This document shows positions 16,775-25,428 of a DNA stretch of 64,000 bases, piece after piece (position 1 is the first letter of the stretch; every line of letters begins with the position of its first letter). This DNA comes from Marinospirillum insulare DSM 21763 (GTDB taxonomy: Bacteria; Pseudomonadota; Gammaproteobacteria; Pseudomonadales; Halomonadaceae). A program made the position numbers and the translations under genes. The stretch lies in assembly GCF_000686905.1 (NCBI RefSeq), contig NZ_JMLW01000001.1:186001-250000 (forward strand), read 5' to 3'. Below the pieces are notes generated by a model, which saw only the letters and a program-made list of their open reading frames with translations, did no database searches and was not told the origin of the DNA.

Positions 16775-17488
16775 GTGGAAAAGCGCGAAGAACTTTATGC
16801 AGGCAAAGCCAAGTCAGTTTATAAAACTGATGATCCCGATTTACTTATCATGCACTTTCGTGATGATACCAGTGCTTTTGATGGTAAAAAGCTTGAGCAG
16901 CTGGAGCGTAAAGGAAAGGTTAACAATATCTTTAACGCTTTCATTATGGAAAAGCTAAAAGCTGCAGGTATTCCTACGCACTTTGAAAAGCGCTTAAGTG
17001 ACCGTGAGTCTTTAGTTAAGTGTATGGATATGATGCCAGTTGAATGCGTTGTTCGTAATATCAGCGCTGGCAGTCTTGTGCGTCGTTTGGGTGTGGAAGA
17101 AGGCCTAGAGTTAAACCCACCTACCTATGAGCTTTTCTTAAAGAATGATGCTCAGGGTGATCCAATGATCAATGAATCCCTATGCCTTACCTTTGGTTGG
17201 GCAACGGAAGCACAGCTAGCTGAAATGAAAACACTAACCTACAAAGTGAACGGTGTTTTAAAACAGCTTTTTGATGAAGCAGGTATGTTGCTAGTTGATT
17301 ACAAGCTAGAGTTTGGTGTGTTTAAAGGTGAAGTGGTACTAGGTGATGAGTTCTCACCCGATGGTTGCCGTTTGTGGGATAAGAGTACCCGCGAAAAATT
17401 AGACAAAGACCGTTTCCGCCAAGGTTTGGGTGGGGTGGTTGAAGCCTACGAAGAAGTAGGTCGCCGTTTAGGTATCCAGTTCGACTAA
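16775..17488 (+). CDS. purC: SAICAR synthase
   Basis: PurC joins CAIR and aspartate using ATP in purine synthesis. At 237 aa it matches E. coli exactly. Motifs: the ATP loop YAGKAKSVY at the N-terminus, [22 protein letters not shown] and the metal/ATP segment LVDYKLEFG with [13 protein letters not shown]. The start is GTG with CCGGAG at 16763-16768. The run dapA-bamC-MBL-purC is the conserved order. It is convergent with trmO. Confidence 0.97.
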   Translation: MEKREELYAGKAKSVYKTDDPDLLIMHFRDDTSAFDGKKLEQLERKGKVNNIFNAFIMEKLKAAGIPTHFEKRLSDRESLVKCMDMMPVECVVRNISAGSLVRRLGVEEGLELNPPTYELFLKNDAQGDPMINESLCLTFGWATEAQLAEMKTLTYKVNGVLKQLFDEAGMLLVDYKLEFGVFKGEVVLGDEFSPDGCRLWDKSTREKLDKDRFRQGLGGVVEAYEEVGRRLGIQFD

Positions 17489-17522
17489 ATTAGCTTGGCC
17501 TACAGGTAGTAGCAGATCAAGC

Positions 17523-18209
17523 TTAAAGGGCTATTACCTGTAAATGCTTAGCTTCTAAGTAGCAAAACTCAACATTTAAGTCTGCTAACTTCACACCATA
17601 AACTCTTTGAGTGTCTATTTTTTGATAGGCAGGTCTAGGGTTTTGTGACAAGACTTCAGCAATTAGTTGTTTTAATTGCCTGCCATTAGCTTGGTTAGCT
17701 AATTGTTGCTCAGCCTTAGGAGAAAAACTAACCGCTAGTTGCTCAGGTGGTTGGTCTGCCCAACTCGAGGTGGCTGTAGGTTGGCTATCTACCCAAGGAA
17801 TATAAGGTTTAATATCTACTACAGGTGTGCCGTCTATTAAGTCAGCACCTGATAAATAAAGCTTTACCCCTGAGTTTAAATCTATTCCTTCTAATTTGAC
17901 CACCGACAAGCCCAAACCATTAGGGCGGAAAGTAGAGCGGCTGGCAAACACTCCCACTTTTTTATTGCCGCCTAATCTGGGTGGCCTTACTTTAGGTTTC
18001 CAACCCTGCTCTAAATTCTGATGGAAAATAAAGCTTATCCATAGATGAGAGAAAGTGTCTAAGCCGTCTACAAAAGCAGCTTGATTATAAGGTGGTAGCA
18101 ATTCAAGCGTGGCCAAAGCACTTGGAGCTAGTCCTGGTTGACGAGGTACAGCGAACTTTTCTTGATAACAAGAATGGATTCTACCTAGGGTTTCCAGTGA
18201 CCAGCTCAT
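17523..18209 (-). CDS. trmO: tRNA t6A37 N6-methyltransferase TrmO
   Basis: TrmO (TsaA/YaeB) methylates the N6 of t6A37 in certain tRNAs using SAM. The N-terminal beta-barrel domain shows IHSCYQEKFAVPRQPGLAP, a family signature, then FSHLWISFIFHQ, ASRSTFRPNGLGLSVVKL and VDIKPYIPWVD. The C-terminal part ends in the conserved DPRPAYQ-like segment (NPRPAYQK). I chose the ATG at 18209 (MSWSLETLG), 228 aa, because the upstream HAD gene ends at 18214; the longer frame to 18275 would lie inside it. The two genes are thus an operon with a 4-nt gap. Confidence 0.92.
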   Translation of the reverse strand: MSWSLETLGRIHSCYQEKFAVPRQPGLAPSALATLELLPPYNQAAFVDGLDTFSHLWISFIFHQNLEQGWKPKVRPPRLGGNKKVGVFASRSTFRPNGLGLSVVKLEGIDLNSGVKLYLSGADLIDGTPVVDIKPYIPWVDSQPTATSSWADQPPEQLAVSFSPKAEQQLANQANGRQLKQLIAEVLSQNPRPAYQKIDTQRVYGVKLADLNVEFCYLEAKHLQVIAL

Positions 18210-18213
18210 ATTA

Positions 18214-18870
18214 TTAGCTACGCAGGCTGAGTATTGGCCAGCCTTCTTGGCTAGCACGTTGATGCAAGGTTTCATCTGGATCTACAGCTACTGGGTTATC
18301 AACTAGCTCTAATAAAGGCAGGTCATTATGCGAGTCGCTATAAAACCAGCTATTGGTTAAGTCTAAATTTTTACCTGCTAGCCATTGATTCAAGCGTGTT
18401 ATCTTGCCTTCCCTAAAGCTTGGCGTGCCAACAATTTTGCCAGTATAGCTGCCGTTAATAAATTCAGGTTCAGCAGCTATTAGTTCATTAACACCCAATA
18501 AACGCGCAATGGGCTCAGTAATAAAACGGTTAGTGGCAGTAATAATAAGAAGCTCATCACCTGCTTCACGATGCTTGTTTAGTAGCTTAGTTGCTGCAGG
18601 AAGGAGTAACGGACGGATACACTCTTCAATAAAAACTTCACGCCAAGCGTGCATTTCTTGAGTAGAGTAAAGGGTTAAAGGTTTTAACGAAAAGGCTAGA
18701 TAGTCATGAATATCTAAGGTGCCTTGTTGGTAATCTATAAAATAACGATCGTTAGCTTTTTTATATTCTTCTGCATCGACCAGTTGTTTACTTACCAAAA
18801 ATTCACCCCAAGCATGGTCGCTATCACCCGCTATTAGGGTGTTGTCGAGGTCAAACAAGGCTAAACTCAC
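18214..18870 (-). CDS. HAD-IB family phosphatase
   Basis: This 218-aa haloacid-dehalogenase hydrolase belongs to the IB subfamily with a helical cap (CicA/SerB-like). Motif I is FDLDNTLIAGDSDHAW at the N-terminus, motif II is IITATN, motif III lies near REGKITRL, and motif IV is YSDSHNDLPLLELV. The substrate is not known; the group includes phosphoserine-type and phosphatidyl phosphatases. It is divergent from rppH, the arrangement seen in Pseudomonas. Confidence 0.87.
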   Translation of the reverse strand: MSLALFDLDNTLIAGDSDHAWGEFLVSKQLVDAEEYKKANDRYFIDYQQGTLDIHDYLAFSLKPLTLYSTQEMHAWREVFIEECIRPLLLPAATKLLNKHREAGDELLIITATNRFITEPIARLLGVNELIAAEPEFINGSYTGKIVGTPSFREGKITRLNQWLAGKNLDLTNSWFYSDSHNDLPLLELVDNPVAVDPDETLHQRASQEGWPILSLRS

Positions 18871-18990
18871 TTTATTAAGCTCCAGGTTGCTAGTTGAGAA
18901 GGTTTAAACCATTTTACATCAGTGTTAAATTGAATACTTTTGATTCTTTATGGAAGATTAAGTTATAAATAATTTTTTGAGGGCGCAAGG

Positions 18991-19482
18991 GTGATTGATG
19001 AGGATGGGTACCGCCCGAATGTTGGAATTATAATCACAAATAGTGATGGTCAGCTGCTTTGGGCAAGGCGCTGTGGGCAGGATGCTTGGCAATTCCCTCA
19101 GGGTGGTATTAAACATGATGAAACCCCTGAGCAGGCACTCTATCGTGAGCTAAAAGAAGAGATAGGTTTGTGCCCTGATCAGGTAGAGCTCCTAGGCTCT
19201 ACACGCGGTTGGCTACGCTACCGTTTACCTAAGCGTATGGTGCGCCGCAATAGTAAACCTTTATGTATTGGCCAAAAGCAAAAGTGGTTTTTGTTACAAA
19301 TACGTTGTGCTGATTCACAAGTATGTTTTGATTGCTCTGTTAAGCCAGAGTTTGATAGCTGGCGCTGGGTTAGTTATTGGTATCCGCTAGGACAGGTGGT
19401 GCCGTTTAAGCGAGATGTTTATCGCCGAGCTCTTTTAGAGTTAGGCCCTAGAATTCATAGGATGCTACGTGAAAACTCATGA
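18991..19482 (+). CDS. rppH: RNA pyrophosphohydrolase
   Basis: RppH removes pyrophosphate from 5'-triphosphate RNA and starts 5'-end-dependent decay. The 163-aa protein carries the Nudix box [20 protein letters not shown] followed by IGL, with the catalytic Glu residues intact. The opening [15 protein letters not shown] and the QFPQGG strand are typical. It starts with GTG preceded by GAGGG. It overlaps ptsP by 4 nt (ATGA), the conserved rppH-ptsP pair. Confidence 0.95.
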   Translation: MIDEDGYRPNVGIIITNSDGQLLWARRCGQDAWQFPQGGIKHDETPEQALYRELKEEIGLCPDQVELLGSTRGWLRYRLPKRMVRRNSKPLCIGQKQKWFLLQIRCADSQVCFDCSVKPEFDSWRWVSYWYPLGQVVPFKRDVYRRALLELGPRIHRMLRENS

Positions 19483-21770
19483 TTGACACACCAACCACCC
19501 TAAATATGTTAGATGTACTGCGCAAAATTGTGCAGGAAGTTAGCACAGCTAGAGATTTACACACGGCACTTTCCATTGTTGTGCGTAGGGTGCGTAAGGC
19601 AATGAATACTGATGTTTGCTCAGTTTATTTAATGGACTCACGCCAAGAGCGTTATGTACTAATGAATACGTTGGGTTTAAATGCTGCTGCTGTAGGTGTT
19701 GCCAGCTTAGCACCTTCAGAAGGTTTGGTTGGTTATGTGGGGCAGCGAGAAGAACCTATAAATTTAGACGATGCACCCCTGCATCCACGTTTTCGATATT
19801 TGCCAGAAACAGGTGAAGAGCGCTACCACAGTTTTTTAGGTGTGCCCATTATTCATCAGCGCCGAGCGATGGGTGTTTTGGTAGTACAGCAAATAGAAAG
19901 ACGAAAATTTGATGAAGGTGAAGAAGCTTTTTTAGTCACTATTGCTGCACAATTGGCCGCTGTGCTTGCTCATGCGCAGTTAATTGGTAGTTTAAAAATT
20001 ACCCCTGGCCAGCACCAAGAAATGTTGCGCTTTGAAGGTTTGCCAGCTTCACCCGGTGCAGCTATAGGTAAAGCTCGCGTTATTATGCCGCCAGCCGACT
20101 TAGATAGTGTGCCTGATCGTGAGTGTGAAGATATAGACGAAGAAAAGGTCATTTTTTTAGCCGCGCTAAAAGCTGTAAGAGATGATATTCGCGCGGTAGG
20201 TTTAAAACTAGCCAATCGCGTTAGTGCGCAAGAACAAGCCCTGTTTGATGCCTATATTCAAATGCTAGATGAAGACTCACTGGGTGCTGAGGTTTTAAAG
20301 CATATAGAAGAAGGACAGTGGGCTCAGGGTGCTTTAGCCTTTGTTGTTAAGCGGCATGTTAAATACCTAGAAAAAGTTGAAGATTCCTATTTGCGAGAGC
20401 GAGCTGCCGATATACGTGATTTAGGTCGTCGCGTTTTATCTTACTTGCAGGCTGGTGGTGAAGCACCGCGTGAATATGAAGACAACACACTTTTAGTGGG
20501 TGAAGAGTTATCTCCTGCCCTGTTGGGTGAAGTACCCAAAGAAAAACTGGCGGGTTTAATTACTGTTAAAGGTTCAAGTAATTCACACTTGGCCATTCTT
20601 GCTCGTGCTATGGGTATTCCTGTAGTCATGGGTTTAACAGATCTGCCCTTTGCCCAACTAGAAGGCCAGCTGCTAGTTCTTGATGGTTATCGTGGGCAGG
20701 TAATAACCCACCCAGATGAATTGTTGCGCCGTCAGTATGAAGAATTTATAGAAGAAGATAGAGCCTTATCTGAAGCGCTAGAGGCTGAAGCAGGCCTACC
20801 CTGTATTACTCGAGATGGGCATCGAGTTCCTTTGCTTTTAAACACAGGCCTAGCAGCAGACCATGCTAGAGCCTTAGCTTATGGTGCTGAGGGTGTTGGC
20901 CTGTATCGTACTGAAGTGCAGTTTATGATGGCTGATCGCTTTCCTAGTGAGTTAGAACAGGTCAACTTATATAGGCAACAGTTATCAGCTTTTGCACCAC
21001 GCGAAGTTATTATGCGAACTTTAGATATAGGAGGCGATAAACCTCTTCCCTATTTTCCTATTGAAGAAGATAACCCGTGTTTAGGTTGGCGTGGAATACG
21101 TTTTACTCTTGATCACCCAGAAATATTTTTAACCCAAGTTCGCGCTATGCTTAGGGCAAGTGAAGGATTAGATAATTTGCGTATTTTATTGCCGATGATT
21201 TCTTCAGTACGTGAAGTAGAAGAAGCGCGTGCTTTAATTCGTCGAGCTTGGGTGGAGTTGCGTCAAAATGAGGGATTGCGAATAGCTAAGCCATTAGTGG
21301 GTGCAATGATTGAAGTACCTGCGGCTATTTTTCAAATACGTGCGCTTTCTGAGCGGGTAGATTATCTATCAGTCGGTAGCAATGATTTAACCCAATACAT
21401 GCTAGCGGTAGATAGGGATAATCCTAGGGTGGCAAGGTTGTATAGTGGCTATCACCCTTCTGTATTGCAAGTGTTAGCAAAAATTGCTGCAGACTCCCAT
21501 GCTGCACGTTTACCCGTTAGTATCTGTGGTGAGTTAGCGGGTGATCCTGCTGGCGCTGTTTTACTCTTGGGTATGGGTTACCAAAACCTTTCGATGAACC
21601 TGGCTAGCTTGCCAAGGGTTAAAGCGGCGATTCGTCGTGTAACTATTAGTCAGGCAAGAGAGTTGTTAGCAAGGGTGTTAAAGTGCGCCAGTACCGACCA
21701 AGTAGTGGGGCACTTAAGCGTATTTATGGGTGAGCTAGGCTTAGGTTGGCTGTCAGGGCCTAAGAGCTAA
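19479..21770 (+). CDS. ptsP: Phosphoenolpyruvate-protein phosphotransferase PtsP (EI-Ntr)
   Basis: PtsP is the first enzyme of the nitrogen-type PTS and passes phosphate from PEP to PtsO. At 763 aa it has an N-terminal GAF domain (about 5-165), the EI N-domain with the active His in [17 protein letters not shown], and a PEP-binding TIM barrel with [38 protein letters not shown] and the catalytic Cys in [10 protein letters not shown]. The GAF domain senses nitrogen metabolites in relatives. A terminator overlaps the stop codon, so rppH-ptsP ends here. Confidence 0.96.
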   Translation: MIDTPTTLNMLDVLRKIVQEVSTARDLHTALSIVVRRVRKAMNTDVCSVYLMDSRQERYVLMNTLGLNAAAVGVASLAPSEGLVGYVGQREEPINLDDAPLHPRFRYLPETGEERYHSFLGVPIIHQRRAMGVLVVQQIERRKFDEGEEAFLVTIAAQLAAVLAHAQLIGSLKITPGQHQEMLRFEGLPASPGAAIGKARVIMPPADLDSVPDRECEDIDEEKVIFLAALKAVRDDIRAVGLKLANRVSAQEQALFDAYIQMLDEDSLGAEVLKHIEEGQWAQGALAFVVKRHVKYLEKVEDSYLRERAADIRDLGRRVLSYLQAGGEAPREYEDNTLLVGEELSPALLGEVPKEKLAGLITVKGSSNSHLAILARAMGIPVVMGLTDLPFAQLEGQLLVLDGYRGQVITHPDELLRRQYEEFIEEDRALSEALEAEAGLPCITRDGHRVPLLLNTGLAADHARALAYGAEGVGLYRTEVQFMMADRFPSELEQVNLYRQQLSAFAPREVIMRTLDIGGDKPLPYFPIEEDNPCLGWRGIRFTLDHPEIFLTQVRAMLRASEGLDNLRILLPMISSVREVEEARALIRRAWVELRQNEGLRIAKPLVGAMIEVPAAIFQIRALSERVDYLSVGSNDLTQYMLAVDRDNPRVARLYSGYHPSVLQVLAKIAADSHAARLPVSICGELAGDPAGAVLLLGMGYQNLSMNLASLPRVKAAIRRVTISQARELLARVLKCASTDQVVGHLSVFMGELGLGWLSGPKS

Positions 21771-21802
21771 AACACTACTAGCAATTAAGCTAGTAGTGTT
21801 TT
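21769..21802. terminator. Terminator after ptsP
   Basis: A 14-bp perfect stem, AAAACACTACTAGC with GCTAGTAGTGTTTT, and a 6-nt loop. It begins in the ptsP stop codon and can act on both strands, serving the convergent lpxO-like gene too. Confidence 0.92.
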
Positions 21803-21829
21803 AAACGATACAAAAGTTAGCTGAGCTGC

Positions 21830-22729
21830 TTAGAAAAATATTAAGTAGATAAGCAACGCATAAATTAGGTACTGGCTTGCATAGTAAAGAAAAGGACTAA
21901 ACTTTTTAAGCTTTTTACCCAGCATACGTAGCTTCTGAACACTAGCAAACATCTTGTTTAGCAAGCCTACTTTATCCCCTTCCGTATTTTTAGTTGCCGA
22001 AGCTGCTAGCACAACACGTGAAAAAACAGTATTTAGCCAGTCTACAGGTAAAAAATTCACAGGGCGTTTCACATCTAGAAAGAAAATAATTCGGTTTTCC
22101 TCAGTGTTATTAGCTGCATAATGAATGTAAGTTTCGTCAAACATCACCGCCTCGCCATCACGCCAAGAATACTTTTCTCCATCTACATCAATGTAGCACT
22201 CATCTGAGTTAGGAGTAGCCAAACCTAGGTGGTAACGAATTGAACCAGCATAAGGGTCGCGGTGATTTACTAGCCTTCCACCAGGAGGTAGCATCGTAAA
22301 CATAGCACCCTTGATTTCTGGTACTGAGTTAATGAGCTCTATAGTGCGCGGGCAAAGTCGTTGTGCAGAAGGCAGGTTGGCTCCATACCATTTTAGGTAA
22401 AAGCGTTTCCAACCTGCTTTAAAGAAAGAATTAAAACCTAAGTCATCTAGCTCATCCGATGCTTTAATGTGCGTTTCTTTATGCAGAGCTAAAGCCTCAT
22501 CACGAATTTCTTCCCAGTGTTCTTCAAATATTTTTAATTGTGGAAATAGCTTGGTATCAAAATAAGGCTGATTACCTACTTTTGAAAAAGCGTAAAAAAG
22601 ACAATTAATGGGTGCCAGCAGGTTAGAATGATCAGTTATTTTGCGTGACAGCTTATTATGGTGAACCTTGCCACGTTTTTGCACATAAATGGCGCATAGA
22701 ATAAATATAAAAAGAATACAAAGACCCAT
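21830..22729 (-). CDS. LpxO-like aspartyl/asparaginyl beta-hydroxylase family dioxygenase
   Basis: This Fe(II)/2-oxoglutarate dioxygenase of about 299 aa is anchored in the inner membrane. LpxO makes 2-hydroxylated acyl chains on lipid A. The N-terminal helix (ILFIFILCAIYVQKRGKVHH) and the ITDHSNLLAP segment match LpxO. The iron ligands are HRDPYAGS (HxD) and ETYIHYA, and the RIIFF Arg would bind 2-oxoglutarate. A second hydrophobic segment ends the protein. I chose the Met at 22729 because the LpxO-like sequence begins there and GGGAG lies upstream; the frame opens at 22747. The substrate is inferred; other lipid hydroxylases of the family are possible. Confidence 0.83.
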   Translation of the reverse strand: MGLCILFIFILCAIYVQKRGKVHHNKLSRKITDHSNLLAPINCLFYAFSKVGNQPYFDTKLFPQLKIFEEHWEEIRDEALALHKETHIKASDELDDLGFNSFFKAGWKRFYLKWYGANLPSAQRLCPRTIELINSVPEIKGAMFTMLPPGGRLVNHRDPYAGSIRYHLGLATPNSDECYIDVDGEKYSWRDGEAVMFDETYIHYAANNTEENRIIFFLDVKRPVNFLPVDWLNTVFSRVVLAASATKNTEGDKVGLLNKMFASVQKLRMLGKKLKKFSPFLYYASQYLIYALLIYLIFF

Positions 22730-22825
22730 AGTAGGGCGTTCTCCCATAAGGTTTAGGTGAGTAGGGTTAAATGCGGACTATCTTAACAAAACTAAATATT
22801 AGCTACTACTGTAATAAGAGTTAAG

Positions 22826-24613
22826 TTAAGGGTGGGAAGCTAAACGCTTATCAGCTTGAAAAGTATCTTTATTATAAATGTCGTCGCGCCAGTGCAAGCG
22901 GCCTGCTTTATCTGTCCAGGCTGTCCAATACATTAGGTAAACAGCTACTTTAGGCCTTACTTGTAAATAGCGTTCTTCACCTAGTTGATAAGCTTCATTA
23001 ATTGCCTCTTCTGACCAGTTTTTACTGTGTTTAAGTAAAGCTAGAACGAGTTGATCCGCATCCTCTAAACGTACGCAGCCAGAACTAATATCGCGGTTAT
23101 CCTGATTGAATGCTTGGCGGTAAGGAGTGTCATGTAGGTAAATTGCTTGTTGGTTCGAGAGGCGGAACTTAACCTTACCTAGCTGATTGTACCTCCCCGT
23201 TTTCTGCACTATGCGGTAACTAGATTTTTCATCTTGGAAGTCACTTTCTGAAACATCATCTAAAGATACGAAACGAGAGGGGGTATGCCAGCCATCCACT
23301 AGAGCGTAGTCTCGAGAGCTAAGGTAGTGAGGGTTTTGTAAGGCCCGTGGAAAAATACGCTGTTTGGCAATGCTGTCAGGCACATTCCAAAGCGGATTTA
23401 ATACCAGCGAAGTGAGCCACTGGTTCATAATAGGAGTGCGCAAACCATCACGCCCTATAATAATTTTCATATCTAATTTAACCTGCTGATCTTCAATAAA
23501 AGCTAGGCGTTGATCAGCCATATTAATCATTAAATTACGTTTGTTGGGTGTTTTAGGTAGGTGGTGTAGGCGACGTAAATTATGGGCTAATACCCTCATT
23601 CTTTCTTGAGGGGTTAGGTTGAGCTTGTGGCGCGTAACCTTGTTGGTGGTACCAGTCACTTTTAGGTTATGCCTAAGCTGAAAATTCTTCAGTGCTTGTT
23701 CTAGTGGCAGATCAAACAAAGGCTGCTGGTCAGCTGTAGGAAAATAATTTTCTAGCTGGTTGAGGTCGCCCTGATGTTTAAGCTGTACAGCAAGCCTAGT
23801 TACTTCTGGCGAGCGTGAACCCTGTTTAAGGTAGTCATTTATCTGAGGCCAATCACCTAAGGCAGCCATTTTCTCTAACTGCGTAAAAGCTTTTCGCCAA
23901 GGTAGGTAATAATAACTAGCAGGTTGAGTTTCCTGGATACGTGCAACGGCCCATACGCTAGGTTGCTGTCCCTTTAGTTGCTGTAACCAATAAGGGAAAA
24001 CATCAACTAAACGCTTTCTAACCACTTCGTCTGGCCAATTGTCCCAACGCTCATAAGCATTAGTTACACCATGATCTTGGTCTAAATCAAATTGAGTCCA
24101 GTAACCTTGCAGTAGGTCATCTTGGTAACTTAAGAAAAGGTCTGTAATAAGCAGGTCTGTAGCTTGGCGGTGTCTGGGTAAACCTGTATTAACAGGCTGT
24201 TTAAGCAGTTCGGCAAGTTGCTTGTAGAGCTTAAGCCTTGGGTGGGGGTCTAGTGCTAGCCAAGGCTTGAGGTCGCTAAGGAGTAAACGAGCAGCCGTAT
24301 TGGGTTGGCCTGTTGTATCGAACCAAAAATTATTAAACTCAGACTGTTGGTAGAGTTTAGCAAGGTAATCAAGATGGGTTAATTCTTGTTGTGGATAGTA
24401 GGTTGCTAAGGTTGAATTAACCCAGTTAGTTAGGGTTGTATGGCTTGCCTGAGAACTAAGGGTTTTAGGTTGGCTAGGGGTTGATGATTTAGAAATAGAA
24501 GCACAAGCAGGTAAAAAACTTAAAAGTAACAGCAAACAACAGGCAAAAAAAACTTTCTGATAAAGTCCTTTTTTAAGTGGGTAGGCTAGTTGTCCAATTA
24601 AAATACTCTTCAT
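22826..24613 (-). CDS. L,D-transpeptidase, YcbB/LdtD type, probable lipoprotein
   Basis: This 595-aa protein is a murein L,D-transpeptidase that makes 3-3 crosslinks (YcbB group). The N-terminus has a hydrophobic stretch ending in FLPAC, a lipobox, so the protein is probably a lipoprotein. A scaffold domain follows, then a peptidoglycan-binding domain (LPLEQALKNFQLRHNLKVTG, about 300-330) and the YkuD catalytic domain with YLHDTPYRQAF and the nucleophile in DISSGCVRLED. It overlaps the upstream NRDE gene by 41 nt, unusual for this pair; no later Met exists before the signal. E. coli LdtD is anchored differently, by an uncleaved helix. Confidence 0.88.
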   Translation of the reverse strand: MKSILIGQLAYPLKKGLYQKVFFACCLLLLLSFLPACASISKSSTPSQPKTLSSQASHTTLTNWVNSTLATYYPQQELTHLDYLAKLYQQSEFNNFWFDTTGQPNTAARLLLSDLKPWLALDPHPRLKLYKQLAELLKQPVNTGLPRHRQATDLLITDLFLSYQDDLLQGYWTQFDLDQDHGVTNAYERWDNWPDEVVRKRLVDVFPYWLQQLKGQQPSVWAVARIQETQPASYYYLPWRKAFTQLEKMAALGDWPQINDYLKQGSRSPEVTRLAVQLKHQGDLNQLENYFPTADQQPLFDLPLEQALKNFQLRHNLKVTGTTNKVTRHKLNLTPQERMRVLAHNLRRLHHLPKTPNKRNLMINMADQRLAFIEDQQVKLDMKIIIGRDGLRTPIMNQWLTSLVLNPLWNVPDSIAKQRIFPRALQNPHYLSSRDYALVDGWHTPSRFVSLDDVSESDFQDEKSSYRIVQKTGRYNQLGKVKFRLSNQQAIYLHDTPYRQAFNQDNRDISSGCVRLEDADQLVLALLKHSKNWSEEAINEAYQLGEERYLQVRPKVAVYLMYWTAWTDKAGRLHWRDDIYNKDTFQADKRLASHP

Positions 24614-25343
24614 TGCCTAGCTTCGTATGGGTTGAGTGGTTTCTTTCATGTAAATGCCAAGTGTTATCTGCTGTTAACCATAAAAGCGTTGAAGTCCGTG
24701 TTCCATAGTTTTCACCCTTAATAAAAATAGGCGATAAAAGACGCTCTAAATTTAAGCCAACCTGGGTATTAGGTAAATCTGCATCTGCGGCTTGAGTTTG
24801 ATCTGCAAGTGTATCAAAAAGCTGACGAGGATGGCTATTATCTGTGGCTTGCCATGCTTCTATTGCTTGCTTTAAGCGCTGAGTTTTAGGCCAGTCGGTG
24901 TTTAGGGTGGCATTGCTAAGTAAATATAAGCCCGGATCTAGCTGCCTTGGCTTTTCTGCAAGTCGGTTAGAAAAGTACCAAGCCTGGTTTGCATCACCCC
25001 ATAATAAGTTAAAACCTGCAAACTGATGCTGGTTTTCTTCTAACCAGTTGGGTAGCTCGTTTAAGGGTTGCTTTAGTGCTTCTAGTACAAGTTCACCACG
25101 CGACACTTTGCCAGCGGCTAGGTCTTTTCCATTTCTAAAGTTTGTTAAAGTAGCCCAGCGGCCTTGTTGACTTGCAAGTAACCAGCTACCACCTGCTTCT
25201 AAATCTTTGCCACCTAAAATATTGGGTTGTTCAGGCCAAAAACAAGCAGGGCGAGTTGGGCGCTGGTAGGCTTCATCACGGTTAGCAGCAATTAAAAAAG
25301 GGTAGCGTTGGTCTTGTTTCCAAGAAAGAGCAAGTAGGCACAT
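24573..25343 (-). CDS. NRDE family (TANGO2-like) protein
   Basis: This 256-aa protein of the NRDE family is related to TANGO2 of eukaryotes. The signature is the N-terminal MCLLALSW followed by IAANRDEAYQRPT; the N-terminal Cys recalls Ntn hydrolases. Then come LGGKDLEAGGSWL and RWATLTNFR, all conserved. The biochemical role is not settled; heme trafficking has been proposed for TANGO2-type proteins. It is the first gene of a two-gene minus strand unit with the L,D-transpeptidase and is divergent from the sensor kinase gene. Confidence 0.88.
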   Translation of the reverse strand: MCLLALSWKQDQRYPFLIAANRDEAYQRPTRPACFWPEQPNILGGKDLEAGGSWLLASQQGRWATLTNFRNGKDLAAGKVSRGELVLEALKQPLNELPNWLEENQHQFAGFNLLWGDANQAWYFSNRLAEKPRQLDPGLYLLSNATLNTDWPKTQRLKQAIEAWQATDNSHPRQLFDTLADQTQAADADLPNTQVGLNLERLLSPIFIKGENYGTRTSTLLWLTADNTWHLHERNHSTHTKLGNEEYFNWTTSLPT

Positions 25344-25385
25344 AGTTGGTTCCAGCAGGACAAAGGGTTATTTTGAAGCTAGTGT

Positions 25386-25394
25386 TGCTATACT
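25386..25394 (+). promoter_or_regulatory. Extended -10 upstream of the hybrid kinase gene
   Basis: TGCTATACT fits an extended -10 element. The predicted transcript start near 25401 lies after the first in-frame GTG (25396), which argues for a downstream translation start. Confidence 0.5.
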
Positions 25395-25428
25395 CGTGTT
25401 TTTCACTGTGCTAGACAAGGGGCTTTCT

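Noticed and set aside
25396-25428. GTG at 25396 as start of the hybrid kinase
   Set aside because: It has no SD and lies before the predicted transcript start; TTG at 25429 has AAGGGG at good distance. The first helix is intact with either choice.
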